Below are positions 1 through 8,468 of a stretch of DNA of 20,922 bases, one piece after another (positions within the stretch are counted from its first letter, which is position 1; each line of letters begins with the position of its first letter). This DNA is from an uncultured Mollicutes bacterium (GTDB taxonomy: Bacteria > Bacillota_I > Bacilli_A > RFN20 > CAG-449). The position numbers and the translations under genes were made by a program. Below the pieces are notes generated by a model. It was given only the letters and a program-made list of their open reading frames with translations, did no database searches and was not told the origin of the DNA. The stretch is from contig URVS01000003.1 in the NCBI GenBank assembly GCA_900551385.1, positions 1 through 20,922 on the forward strand. The letters are read 5' to 3'.

Positions 1-964
1 ACCAATTTTCATTTAATTCAGTAACAGTTTTAGCGTTAGTTTCTAATAATATTTTATATATTGTATCAACAAATATTTCTCTTTGTTTTGGTTCCATACT
101 TGTTAACCAGTCTTTGACAGTAAAATTAATAAATTTACTAGTATTATCGACTGCTTCTAAATATTCAAATTTAGTTCTTTGGATTTCCCATGTAGACATG
201 TCATGTTGCATGATTCCATTTCTTTGAGTGCTATGAACTATAATATATTTTTCTTCATGGCTTAATAACATTCCTACAATAGATGATTGAGGAACAAATG
301 TTTTAATTCTATCACATATTTCTTTATATTCTGGCATTTGTAAGATTTTATCATAAAATCCTGGGCCATCAAAATTGAAGATTTGAATAATATTTTTTCT
401 TATTTCATTAGGACAAAATAAAGAAGCATAAATAGCTTGATTTCCACCTTTAGAATGTCCACCTAAAATATATTTTCCTTTATGTAATGAACTTATTTCT
501 TCAAAATATTTTCTAGCTAATTCTTGACCAGGAACTGGACATGTAAAACTCATATTTAAATCTTCTTTCCAACCTACTAAAGTATCATCAGTCCCACGAT
601 AAGAAATAAAAAATAAATCTTTATCTAATTCAATAGTTATCGCAGAAAATTGTGTTTGAGATTCGGTATCTGTTAATTTTTTGTAATTAGAAATTCTTAG
701 ATTTCTAAATCTTTCAGCATCAACAAGATATTCAAGCATTTTAACATCATCTTTCCATAAAATATCTTGTACAATATGAGAATTAGAAAGCATTTCTACT
801 GCAATATCTTTAATTTGAGCAGAATTATTTTCTAATGATACTGGAAAATATTCATAAGGAATATATGCTAATTTAGCTAAAATTAAACCATCAACTTCAT
901 TGAATTTATCTTGTGTAAATGATAAATCACCTCGCCAAGATAAATAATCATAAACATTTGCCAT
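1..964 (-). CDS. DUF2974 (Mbeg1-like) alpha/beta-hydrolase family protein, 3'-truncated by the window edge
   Basis: About 321 codons are visible, starting at the ATG at 964 behind an AAAAGG-type ribosome site, and the frame runs off the left edge without a stop. The translation begins MANVYDYLSWRGDLSF. It carries a lipase-type nucleophile elbow, GGHSKGGN, near residues 168-175 (serine about 171), after a buried strand and a YRGTDDT oxyanion-like segment near 122-128. A possible acid lies in NFDGPG near 198-203 and histidines lie near 244-254. This arrangement is characteristic of DUF2974, an uncharacterised lipase-like family common in Firmicutes. No signal peptide or membrane segment is seen, so a cytoplasmic serine hydrolase is likely; the substrate is unknown. 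It is divergent from the ZIP gene. Family assignment is fairly sure, activity is inferred. Confidence 0.8.
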   Translation of the reverse strand, partial: MANVYDYLSWRGDLSFTQDKFNEVDGLILAKLAYIPYEYFPVSLENNSAQIKDIAVEMLSNSHIVQDILWKDDVKMLEYLVDAERFRNLRISNYKKLTDTESQTQFSAITIELDKDLFFISYRGTDDTLVGWKEDLNMSFTCPVPGQELARKYFEEISSLHKGKYILGGHSKGGNQAIYASLFCPNEIRKNIIQIFNFDGPGFYDKILQMPEYKEICDRIKTFVPQSSIVGMLLSHEEKYIIVHSTQRNGIMQHDMSTWEIQRTKFEYLEAVDNTSKFINFTVKDWLTSMEPKQREIFVDTIYKILLETNAKTVTELNENW

Positions 965-1041
965 AAATAATATAACCTTTTCAATTTAATTATTAATTAT
1001 TATTAATGATTTTTCAAGAATAAAAATAAACAAAAATATTA

Positions 1042-1065
1042 ATTAGTTATACATGACTAACTAAT
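1042..1065. promoter_or_regulatory. Perfect inverted repeat upstream of the ZIP gene, candidate metal-repressor operator
   Basis: Two perfect 8-base arms, ATTAGTTA and TAACTAAT, flank an 8-base spacer. The site ends 31 bases before the ATG of the metal transporter. Its arms resemble the TTAGG/CCTAA-type boxes bound by DtxR/MntR/SirR repressors. Binding by such a regulator is inferred from the position and resemblance; no regulator gene is in the window. Confidence 0.5.
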
Positions 1066-1096
1066 AATGTGTAATAATATTATAGGAGGTAAAAAT

Positions 1097-1888
1097 ATGT
1101 CTCATGTTTTATTAATTATTCTAGGTTTTAGTATTATATTTATTGCTACAACATTAGGAGCTGCAACTATATATTTATTTAAAAATAATATTTCTCAAAA
1201 ATTAAATACTTTGTTTTTAGGTTTTGCAGGTGGAATAATGGTTGCAGCTTCTATTTGGTCGCTTATTATTCCTTCTATATCACAATCAGAAGAAAATATG
1301 GGTAAATTAAGTTTTATTCCTGCGGCAACAGGAATTATATTAGGTGGATTATTTTTAGTTGTCTTAGATAAAATTATTCCTCATTTTCATAAAGGAACTA
1401 ATGAAGAAGAAGGACCTCATGTTAAAATTGATAAATCTATTAAATTGTTTTTAGCAGTTACTATTCATAATATTCCTGAAGGTTTAGCAGTAGGTTTTGC
1501 TTTTGGCAGTGCTTCATTAATTAATACAGATGCGAGCTATATTAGTGCTTTAGGTTTAGCTATTGGCATTGCAATACAAAATTTTCCTGAAGGGGCTGCA
1601 GTTTCTTTACCATTAGAAGAAATAATGCATAATAAAAATAAATCATTTTTATTTGGTATGGGTAGTGGAGCAGTAGAACCAATTGCTGCGATTATAGGAT
1701 TTTTCTTAGCTAAATATTTAACATTTTTACAACCATGGTTATTATCTTTTGCTGCAGGAGCAATGTTATTTGTTGTAGCAGAAGACTTAATTCCTGATGC
1801 TAAAATAGAAAAAAATCCTCATTTAGGAACATGGGGATTTATAATCGGATTTGTTTTAATGATGGTTCTAGATGTTGCTTTAGGATAA
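1097..1888 (+). CDS. ZIP family divalent metal transporter (GufA/ZupT-like)
   Basis: An integral membrane protein of 263 residues that likely moves Zn2+, Fe2+ or Mn2+ into the cytoplasm. I chose the ATG at 1097 because AGGAGGT at 1084-1090 lies 6 bases before it. The longer frame from 1067 would put this site inside the coding sequence. About eight hydrophobic segments are seen. The ZIP signature is HNIPEGLAVG at residues 124-133 in TM4, with the partner NFPEGAAV at 162-169 in TM5, supplying the metal-binding His, Asn and Glu residues. A short His-containing loop, PHFHKG, at 95-100 lies between TM3 and TM4. SGAVEP (190-195) and AEDLIPD (228-234) are typical of the GufA-like branch. Its 3' end overlaps the convergent gene at 1880 by 9 bases. 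Metal specificity cannot be read from sequence. Confidence 0.92.
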   Translation: MSHVLLIILGFSIIFIATTLGAATIYLFKNNISQKLNTLFLGFAGGIMVAASIWSLIIPSISQSEENMGKLSFIPAATGIILGGLFLVVLDKIIPHFHKGTNEEEGPHVKIDKSIKLFLAVTIHNIPEGLAVGFAFGSASLINTDASYISALGLAIGIAIQNFPEGAAVSLPLEEIMHNKNKSFLFGMGSGAVEPIAAIIGFFLAKYLTFLQPWLLSFAAGAMLFVVAEDLIPDAKIEKNPHLGTWGFIIGFVLMMVLDVALG

Positions 1889-2320
1889 ATCTTTAATTAT
1901 ATAATTTTTTAATTTTCCAATTATGTTATCATAATTAGATAATGTATTTTCTACAATTTCTTTAATATTAGATCTAATTTCTTTATCACATTTATAAAAA
2001 TAATTTAAAGCACCAACAATTGCTTTATTCATTGTTTTAATAATATTAATACATAATGAATAGTCATTATTAATCTTTTTAGTTTTTATTTTTTCTAACA
2101 TTAATGCATTTTTTTGAAGAAGAGATAATTCTTCATTAATTTGAAATGTTTTAGATATATATTTTTCCATTTCTTTTTTCTGATTTATTAATGAATTAAT
2201 AAAATCTTCTATAATGTTTTTAAGTTTTTCATCTTGGGCTTTATCTTTATAAATTAAAAATATTTCTTCCCCCATAATAATAGCACTTAAAAAATGGTTT
2301 AAAATAATTTGTTTATTCAT
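1880..2320 (-). CDS. Hypothetical all-helical protein, possibly a ferritin-like four-helix bundle
   Basis: A 146-residue protein of unknown function. It is almost entirely amphipathic helix, in about four long segments near residues 3-26, 29-57, 63-80 and 88-142, rich in Lys, Glu, Ile and Asn. The start (MNKQIILNHFLSAIIMGEEIF) and overall pattern recall DUF2383-type ferritin-like bundles. I see no paired ExxH motifs, so metal binding is not supported. It has no signal peptide. It lies 42 bases after the nucleotidase gene in the same direction and may be the last gene of the pyrG unit. Its ribosome site is weak (GAGTAAAG) and lies inside an inverted repeat. The stop overlaps the end of the ZIP gene. 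Confidence 0.65.
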   Translation of the reverse strand: MNKQIILNHFLSAIIMGEEIFLIYKDKAQDEKLKNIIEDFINSLINQKKEMEKYISKTFQINEELSLLQKNALMLEKIKTKKINNDYSLCINIIKTMNKAIVGALNYFYKCDKEIRSNIKEIVENTLSNYDNIIGKLKNYIIKDLS

Positions 2321-2341
2321 ATTACTTTACTCAAGTAATAT
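2319..2341 (-). promoter_or_regulatory. Hairpin covering the ribosome site and start codon of the 1880-2320 gene
   Basis: Perfect 9-base arms (2319-2327 and 2333-2341) flank a 5-base loop. On the minus-strand RNA the 3' arm takes in the first two bases of the ATG at 2320, and the loop plus arm holds the only purine-rich ribosome site. It has no T-run, so it is not a terminator. Translational control is inferred. Confidence 0.45.
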
Positions 2342-2362
2342 TATTTCCAAATATTTTAAATA

Positions 2363-3991
2363 TTAAACATTATAATGAGAATCTAATTTACTATAATTTT
2401 TATAATTTATTTTTTTATTTTTACGAATATAATTAGCGGTAATATCTCTATAATTATAAATTTCATTATTATTTGTTAATGAACCAATTAATTTATGAGA
2501 TGAAAAATAATCATATTTTCTATAAACATTTCTATGTAGAGCAATATAATCTAAAACTGCAACTTTATATGTTTTATTTTGATCAAGAGAAATAGCATTA
2601 ACATTATAAACACTATTATAACTTGCTTGATTATAAATCTCATTTCCTTTAGCTTCAATAACTAAAATTTCATTATCAAAAGGTAAAGCTTTATATAAAG
2701 AAGAATAAGTTAAATCACCTTTATTGATTGAACTTCTTGATTTATTAACTAAACTAAAATCAATATCATATCCTTGATTTAGCGCTTCTTTTGCAATCGC
2801 GGTAGCAACTAAGTTAGGAAAAGAAATAGTAGAAGAACAACTATTAGTCATATATCCATTAAAATTACCTAAAGTTTCATTAGCAATATCTTGAATTTCT
2901 TGAGTATTATATTGATTATATAATGATACTAAATCTTCATCATAATTTTTAATAGATGCTATTTCACTAACATCATTTTCATGACTAGAATAATTTATTA
3001 AACTTATTTCACCATTAGTAATTGATAAATTTATTTCACCATAAGATTGACCATTACAGCTTGCTTGAATAAAAGGAACATTATTAATTAAATATTTTTC
3101 ATATTGATGAGAATGAGCACAAAAAACAGCATCAGTGTATCTTTTATTACTAATAGGACTAATATCAGTAATAGAAGTATCTATTTGATCAAAAGAAGTA
3201 TGAGCGTCAACAATTACTACATCACAATTTTGATTAACTTTTAATTCGTTAGATAAATCTTTAATAATATTTGTTGGATTAACAAATGTATAATTATCAA
3301 CATAATTAGAAGTAATAGAAGTAATTTGTTTTTCACCAATAACTCCAATAATACCGACTTTTAAACCATTTTCTAATTCTTTTATAGTATAACTAGATGC
3401 TATATCGTTAGCTTGATCAAGAACAATATTATTTTCTAAATCATAATTATATAAATTAGCACATAAAAAAGGTGTTTGATAATTAGTATCGATATCATAT
3501 AAAGCTTTATTTTGTTTAATATATTTAGTTGACCAATCAAATTCATGATTACCTAAAGTAAAACAATCAAAACCTATATTATTCATAACTTTAGTTAAGA
3601 ATTCACCACGATTAGAATTAGATAAAATTGAACCTTGCCACATATCTCCTGAATTTAAAATAAGAGTATTATCTTCTTTCCTTTTATTTTTAAAAAAAGT
3701 ACCATATCTTAATAAACCAAGTTCTGAACCATTTTCTTCTATAGATCCATGAAAATCATTAGTAGCTAATAAATGTAATTCTCTAGTAATATTATCATTT
3801 TTATTCACGCTGCTATGAGAAAAACTTGAAATAGAAGAACTGTTACTGCTAGTGGAACTACTTAAAATAGTGCTAGTAGAGCTACTAACACTTGTATTGA
3901 TGGAACTAGAAGTTGAATTAACAATAGAGTTGTTAATTATATTACAACTAGTAAGTAATAAACAAAGGAGTAATGTAATGTGCTTTTTCAT
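2363..3991 (-). CDS. 5'-nucleotidase / metallophosphoesterase lipoprotein (UshA-like)
   Basis: A 542-residue secreted lipoprotein that likely hydrolyses nucleotides or UDP-sugars outside the cell. The N-terminus has MKK, a hydrophobic stretch and a lipobox LLTSC with Cys16. A Ser/Thr-rich linker follows (about residues 22-62). The metallophosphatase domain shows NDFHG (78-82), GDMWQG (115-120), GNHEFD (147-152), VDAHTS with His263 and AHSHQY with His293 and His295, the expected two-metal ligands. The C-terminal 5'-nucleotidase domain follows from about 375, with NKSRSSI and a KALPFDNE-like segment. Its length is normal for the family. It starts 11 bases after the pyrG stop. No clear ribosome site is seen before the ATG, so translation may depend on coupling to pyrG. 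With uraA and pyrR nearby, a role in scavenging pyrimidines is a fair inference. Confidence 0.88.
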   Translation of the reverse strand: MKKHITLLLCLLLTSCNIINNSIVNSTSSSINTSVSSSTSTILSSSTSSNSSSISSFSHSSVNKNDNITRELHLLATNDFHGSIEENGSELGLLRYGTFFKNKRKEDNTLILNSGDMWQGSILSNSNRGEFLTKVMNNIGFDCFTLGNHEFDWSTKYIKQNKALYDIDTNYQTPFLCANLYNYDLENNIVLDQANDIASSYTIKELENGLKVGIIGVIGEKQITSITSNYVDNYTFVNPTNIIKDLSNELKVNQNCDVVIVDAHTSFDQIDTSITDISPISNKRYTDAVFCAHSHQYEKYLINNVPFIQASCNGQSYGEINLSITNGEISLINYSSHENDVSEIASIKNYDEDLVSLYNQYNTQEIQDIANETLGNFNGYMTNSCSSTISFPNLVATAIAKEALNQGYDIDFSLVNKSRSSINKGDLTYSSLYKALPFDNEILVIEAKGNEIYNQASYNSVYNVNAISLDQNKTYKVAVLDYIALHRNVYRKYDYFSSHKLIGSLTNNNEIYNYRDITANYIRKNKKINYKNYSKLDSHYNV

Positions 3992-4002
3992 GTTATTAAA
4001 AT

Positions 4003-5673
<1,671 letters not shown>

Positions 5674-5786
5674 CTATTAATTATTTTTTTTAATTTTTTT
5701 CTTAGTTTATTTATAATAAAATCATTAATTAAAAATCATTAATATAATTACAAAAATGATGTAAGAACAAAATATTTAAAAAATGT

Positions 5787-5815
5787 TTGATTTTTTTTAT
5801 GTAGGTTGTTAAACT
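5787..5815 (+). promoter_or_regulatory. Promoter of the pyrR-uraA operon
   Basis: TTGATT at 5787-5792 and TAAACT at 5810-5815 are 17 bases apart. Transcription would begin near 5822 and give a leader of about 139 bases before pyrR. Confidence 0.6.
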
Positions 5816-5821
5816 ATAAGG

Positions 5822-5941
5822 GAATAAAATAATCTTTAATTTGGTACAAGAGATGCCGACAAGATTCAAAAATGTAGCTGAGGCTATATTGCAATTAAAA
5901 GATTTCAAGTGTCTTGTCGCGTTTGTGACAAGGCATTTTTT
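5822..5941 (+). promoter_or_regulatory. pyr leader with mutually exclusive antiterminator and terminator, likely PyrR-controlled attenuator
   Basis: Three pairings are visible. The strand CGACAAG (5857-5863, extending to 5865 with a wobble) can pair with 5911-5919 as an antiterminator. That same 3' strand instead forms the intrinsic terminator with 5927-5935. Between them a hairpin, AATGTAGC (5871-5878) with GCTATATT (5883-5890), closes a TGAG loop. It contains GAGGCT, matching the core GAGGYU of the PyrR-binding loop known from Bacillus; the rest of the consensus is not conserved. PyrR bound to UMP would be expected to favour termination upstream of pyrR-uraA. The architecture is seen; PyrR as ligand is inferred from the gene order. 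Confidence 0.6.
5910..5941 (+). terminator. Intrinsic terminator in the pyrR leader
   Basis: A 9-pair stem joins TGTCTTGTC (5910-5918) to GACAAGGCA (5927-5935) with one G-U pair and an 8-base loop, followed directly by six T. It lies just before the pyrR ribosome site AGGAGG (5947-5952). Confidence 0.8.
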
Positions 5942-5960
5942 CATTTAGGAGGTAAATGAA

Positions 5961-6500
5961 ATGAGATTAAAGACCGTTTTATTTAATGAAATAGCAATGC
6001 AAAGAGCATTGAGCCGTATTTCGCACGAAATCATTGAAAAGAACAATGGTGTAGAAGATGTTGTCTTGATAGGTATTAAGACAAGGGGTGTGCCAATGGC
6101 TAATCTCATCAAAGAGAAAATTAAGCAAATTGATGGGAGAGAATTACTATCGGGGACTTTGGACATAACTTTGTATCGTGATGATTTATCAGAGTTAGGA
6201 CAAATGCCATTAGTAAGTGATTCTCACATAGACTTTGACATTAAAGGGAAAAAAGTTATTCTATGCGATGATGTTATTTTTACTGGTAGAACTGTAAGAG
6301 CGGCAATAGACGCAATTATGAAACTTGGGCGTCCAAAAACAATTCAGCTAGCGGTGCTTATAGACCGAGGGCATCGTGAATTACCGATAAGAGCTGATTA
6401 TGTTGGAAAGAATGTCCCTACCTCACTTGATGAAGTAGTTGCAGTCAAATTTAATGAAACAGATGGAGAAATGAATGTTTCATTATATTCAAAAGATTAA
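5961..6500 (+). CDS. pyrR: Bifunctional pyr operon regulator / uracil phosphoribosyltransferase
   Basis: A 179-residue PyrR. The family binds pyr mRNA leaders in response to UMP/PRPP and many members also convert uracil and PRPP to UMP. The PRPP loop, [13 protein letters not shown], is near residues 94-106. The PyrR-typical segment [19 protein letters not shown] follows near 133-151. The start has a strong AGGAGG 8 bases upstream. It lies behind a leader that looks like its own target, and 19 bases before uraA. Codon use is unlike the neighbours: it uses CGT, CGA, AAG, CTC and GAG often, where flanking genes use almost only AGA, AAA, TTA and GAA. Local GC is also visibly higher. This suggests acquisition from another host, perhaps together with the leader. 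Confidence 0.95.
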   Translation: MRLKTVLFNEIAMQRALSRISHEIIEKNNGVEDVVLIGIKTRGVPMANLIKEKIKQIDGRELLSGTLDITLYRDDLSELGQMPLVSDSHIDFDIKGKKVILCDDVIFTGRTVRAAIDAIMKLGRPKTIQLAVLIDRGHRELPIRADYVGKNVPTSLDEVVAVKFNETDGEMNVSLYSKD

Positions 6501-6519
6501 AAGAATGGGAGAAAAAAAC

Positions 6520-7905
6520 ATGGAAAACAATTTAATCTATGGTGTACATGACCGTCCACCATTTGGCAAAACATTAATCTTTGCCTTTCAACAAGTTTTA
6601 GCAATTTTAGCAGCTACAATTGCTGTACCAGCAATCGTTGGTAACGGAATGAGTCAATCTGCAGCATTATTTGGCGCAGGTATTGGAACAATCGTTTATT
6701 TATTATTTACAAAATTTAAAAGCCCTGTTTTCTTAGGAAGTTCATTTGCTTTCATAGGAAGTATGCTTGCAGCATTTGCAGGTGGTGTATCAATGAGTGT
6801 TGGATATTTAGGCTTAATCATTGGTGCAGTATTAGCAGGTTTAGTATATGTTATCTTAGCTTTAATAGTTAAAAAATTTGGTGTCGGTTGGGTAAATAAA
6901 TTAATGCCAGCAGTTGTCGTTGGCCCAACAGTTGCAATTATCGGTTTAAGTTTAGCAGGAAATGCTATTGGAGATTTATTTGCTGGTGGTCTTAAAGATG
7001 CTGCAGGAGCTTCAATTTGCAATCCATATATAGCTATTTTATGTGGACTTGTTACATTAGGTGTTACTGTTGCATGTTCAGTTTATGGTAAAAAGATGGT
7101 AAAAATGATACCATTTATTCTTGGTATTTTAGCAGGTTATGCTTTAGCAGCTATCTTTACTGGTTTTGGCCATTTATTTAATGTTGATGCTTTAAAAGTA
7201 ATTAATTTTGGTTTATTTGCTGATATTAAATGGTATCCAGATTTTACTTTCTTAACTGCATTTAAAGGATTTGGTGAATTTACTTGGGCTAGATTAGGAA
7301 CAATTGCAGTTGCTTATGTTCCAGTTGCATTCGTTGTCTTTGCTGAACATATTGCTGATCATAAAAACTTATCAACAGTTATTGGTAGTGATTTATTAGT
7401 TGATCCAGGTCTTGATAAAACATTACTTGGTGATGGTGTTGGTTCTATGGTTGGTGCTATCTTTGGTGGTTGCCCAAATACTACTTATGGTGAATCAGTT
7501 GGTTGTGTTGCTATTAGTAGAAATGCATCAGTATCAACAATCTTTACAACTGCTATTATGTGTATTGTTGCTTCATTCGTTGGTCCATTTGTAACATTCT
7601 TAGCTACAATTCCTTCATGTGTTATGGGTGGAGTTTGTATTGCTTTATATGGTTTTATCGCTGTATCTGGATTAAAAATGATTCAAGATGTAGATTTAAA
7701 TGATAATAGAAATTTATTCGTTGTCTCAGTTATCTTAATTGCAGGTATTGGTGGAATGACATTATCATTTGGTCAAGTTACAATTACAGAAGTTGCTTGT
7801 GCTCTTATCTTAGGTATCTTAACTAGAGTTTTAGTTAGCTTTAAAAAAGATAATAAAGAAGAAGTTATCGAAACAAAAACTACTGAAGAAGATAAAGTAG
7901 AATAA
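6520..7905 (+). CDS. uraA: Uracil permease (NCS2 family)
   Basis: A 461-residue membrane transporter that probably imports uracil with protons. The ATG at 6520 was chosen because GGGAG at 6507-6511 lies 8 bases upstream; the earlier ATG at 6475 overlaps pyrR and has no site. The hydrophobic pattern fits the usual 14-segment UraA fold. Signature residues are present: FAEHIADHKN with Glu276 and GGCPNTTYGESVG with Glu325, which match the uracil- and proton-coupling glutamates. The tail is acidic and ends in KVE. Codon use is native, in contrast to pyrR. The gene is followed by a bidirectional terminator. Substrate assignment as uracil rather than xanthine rests on the motif form and on linkage to pyrR. 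Confidence 0.93.
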   Translation: MENNLIYGVHDRPPFGKTLIFAFQQVLAILAATIAVPAIVGNGMSQSAALFGAGIGTIVYLLFTKFKSPVFLGSSFAFIGSMLAAFAGGVSMSVGYLGLIIGAVLAGLVYVILALIVKKFGVGWVNKLMPAVVVGPTVAIIGLSLAGNAIGDLFAGGLKDAAGASICNPYIAILCGLVTLGVTVACSVYGKKMVKMIPFILGILAGYALAAIFTGFGHLFNVDALKVINFGLFADIKWYPDFTFLTAFKGFGEFTWARLGTIAVAYVPVAFVVFAEHIADHKNLSTVIGSDLLVDPGLDKTLLGDGVGSMVGAIFGGCPNTTYGESVGCVAISRNASVSTIFTTAIMCIVASFVGPFVTFLATIPSCVMGGVCIALYGFIAVSGLKMIQDVDLNDNRNLFVVSVILIAGIGGMTLSFGQVTITEVACALILGILTRVLVSFKKDNKEEVIETKTTEEDKVE

Positions 7906-7933
7906 TAATTTATAAGGGAAATAATTATAATAA

Positions 7934-7965
7934 AAAAATATCTGGAACAAAATCCAGATATTTTT
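7934..7965. terminator. Bidirectional intrinsic terminator
   Basis: A perfect 12-pair stem (7934-7945 with 7954-7965; core TATCTGG/CCAGATA) has an 8-base loop, an A-run on one side and a T-run on the other. It sits between the convergent uraA and the 8011-8268 gene and can stop transcription from both. Confidence 0.85.
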
Positions 7966-8010
7966 AATTACAATAAATAATTTAATGATTTTTAAATAAT
8001 TTAATGAATA

Positions 8011-8268
8011 TTAACCATGTAAACCTTTAGCTTGTCTAACCATATCTTCAACAACGATATCGTAGATTTCACCTAAAGATGCACAATATTCAAGAACTTT
8101 CCAAGGTTCATTAGTGTGAAAATGAATTTTAATTAATTCATCATCGCCAACTGCTAATAAGCAATCACCTTTGAAATGTGTTAAAAAATATTCATTGATT
8201 TTATCTTCATTGAGATTTTTTCCTTCAATGAGCAATTGTGTGTCATAACGGAATTCAATTTCTTCCAT
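8011..8268 (-). CDS. Stand-alone FakA/DAK-type domain protein
   Basis: An 85-residue protein that matches the region C-terminal to the DhaL-like kinase domain in fatty-acid kinase FakA (YloV). In FakA a stretch of the type GDSLVVVGDDDLIKVHVHTNEP is followed by a VLEYALxxGEL segment. Here this appears as GDCLLAVGDDELIKIHFHTNEP at residues 34-55 (HFHTNEP at 49-55), then KVLEYCASLGEIYDI. The N-terminal YDTQLLIEGKN also fits. The kinase domain is absent. It is not an obvious fragment: it has AAAGGAG 6 bases before the ATG, its own promoter-like sequence and a downstream terminator. Function is unknown; it might act with a full FakA or DegV protein encoded elsewhere. Confidence 0.75.
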   Translation of the reverse strand: MEEIEFRYDTQLLIEGKNLNEDKINEYFLTHFKGDCLLAVGDDELIKIHFHTNEPWKVLEYCASLGEIYDIVVEDMVRQAKGLHG

Positions 8269-8289
8269 AGTTAGCTCCTTTATAACATA

Positions 8290-8317
8290 ATTTTATCATT
8301 AAAGATTAAATAGTCAA
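8290..8317 (-). promoter_or_regulatory. Promoter of the 8011-8268 gene
   Basis: On the minus strand TTGACT (8317-8312) and TAAAAT (8295-8290) are 16 bases apart, just upstream of the ribosome site. Confidence 0.5.
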
Positions 8318-8395
8318 TAAATAAATAGTTAAATAAGCCTAACTAAATTATTTTATTATTAAAAATGTTTTGATAAAAAATAGTAAAAATAATGA

Positions 8396-8424
8396 TTGCT
8401 TTTAACATTGTATATAGATATATT
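8396..8424 (+). promoter_or_regulatory. Promoter of the decarboxylase-agmatinase operon
   Basis: TTGCTT at 8396-8401 and TATATT at 8419-8424 are 17 bases apart. Transcription would start near 8431, directly before a hairpin at 8434-8450 (GAAAGAT/ATCTTTC, 3-base loop) that sits at the 5' end of the message. Confidence 0.5.
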
Positions 8425-8468
8425 TAATATGTAGAAAGATTATATCTTTCTTTAATGAAGGTTTAAGA

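Noticed and set aside
3842..3900. Repetitive TCT/AGT-type sequence near the start of the nucleotidase gene as a possible tandem repeat element
   Set aside because: It is the coding sequence of a Ser/Thr-rich linker after the lipobox, which is normal for surface lipoproteins.
5718..5743. Two copies of AAAATCATTAAT with a 14-base period upstream of pyrG
   Set aside because: AT-rich words of this length recur easily in this background and there is no further copy or dyad symmetry.
5729..6166. Minus-strand frames across the pyr leader and the start of pyrR
   Set aside because: They overlap a promoter, a terminator and a conserved coding region, have no ribosome sites and no recognisable domain.
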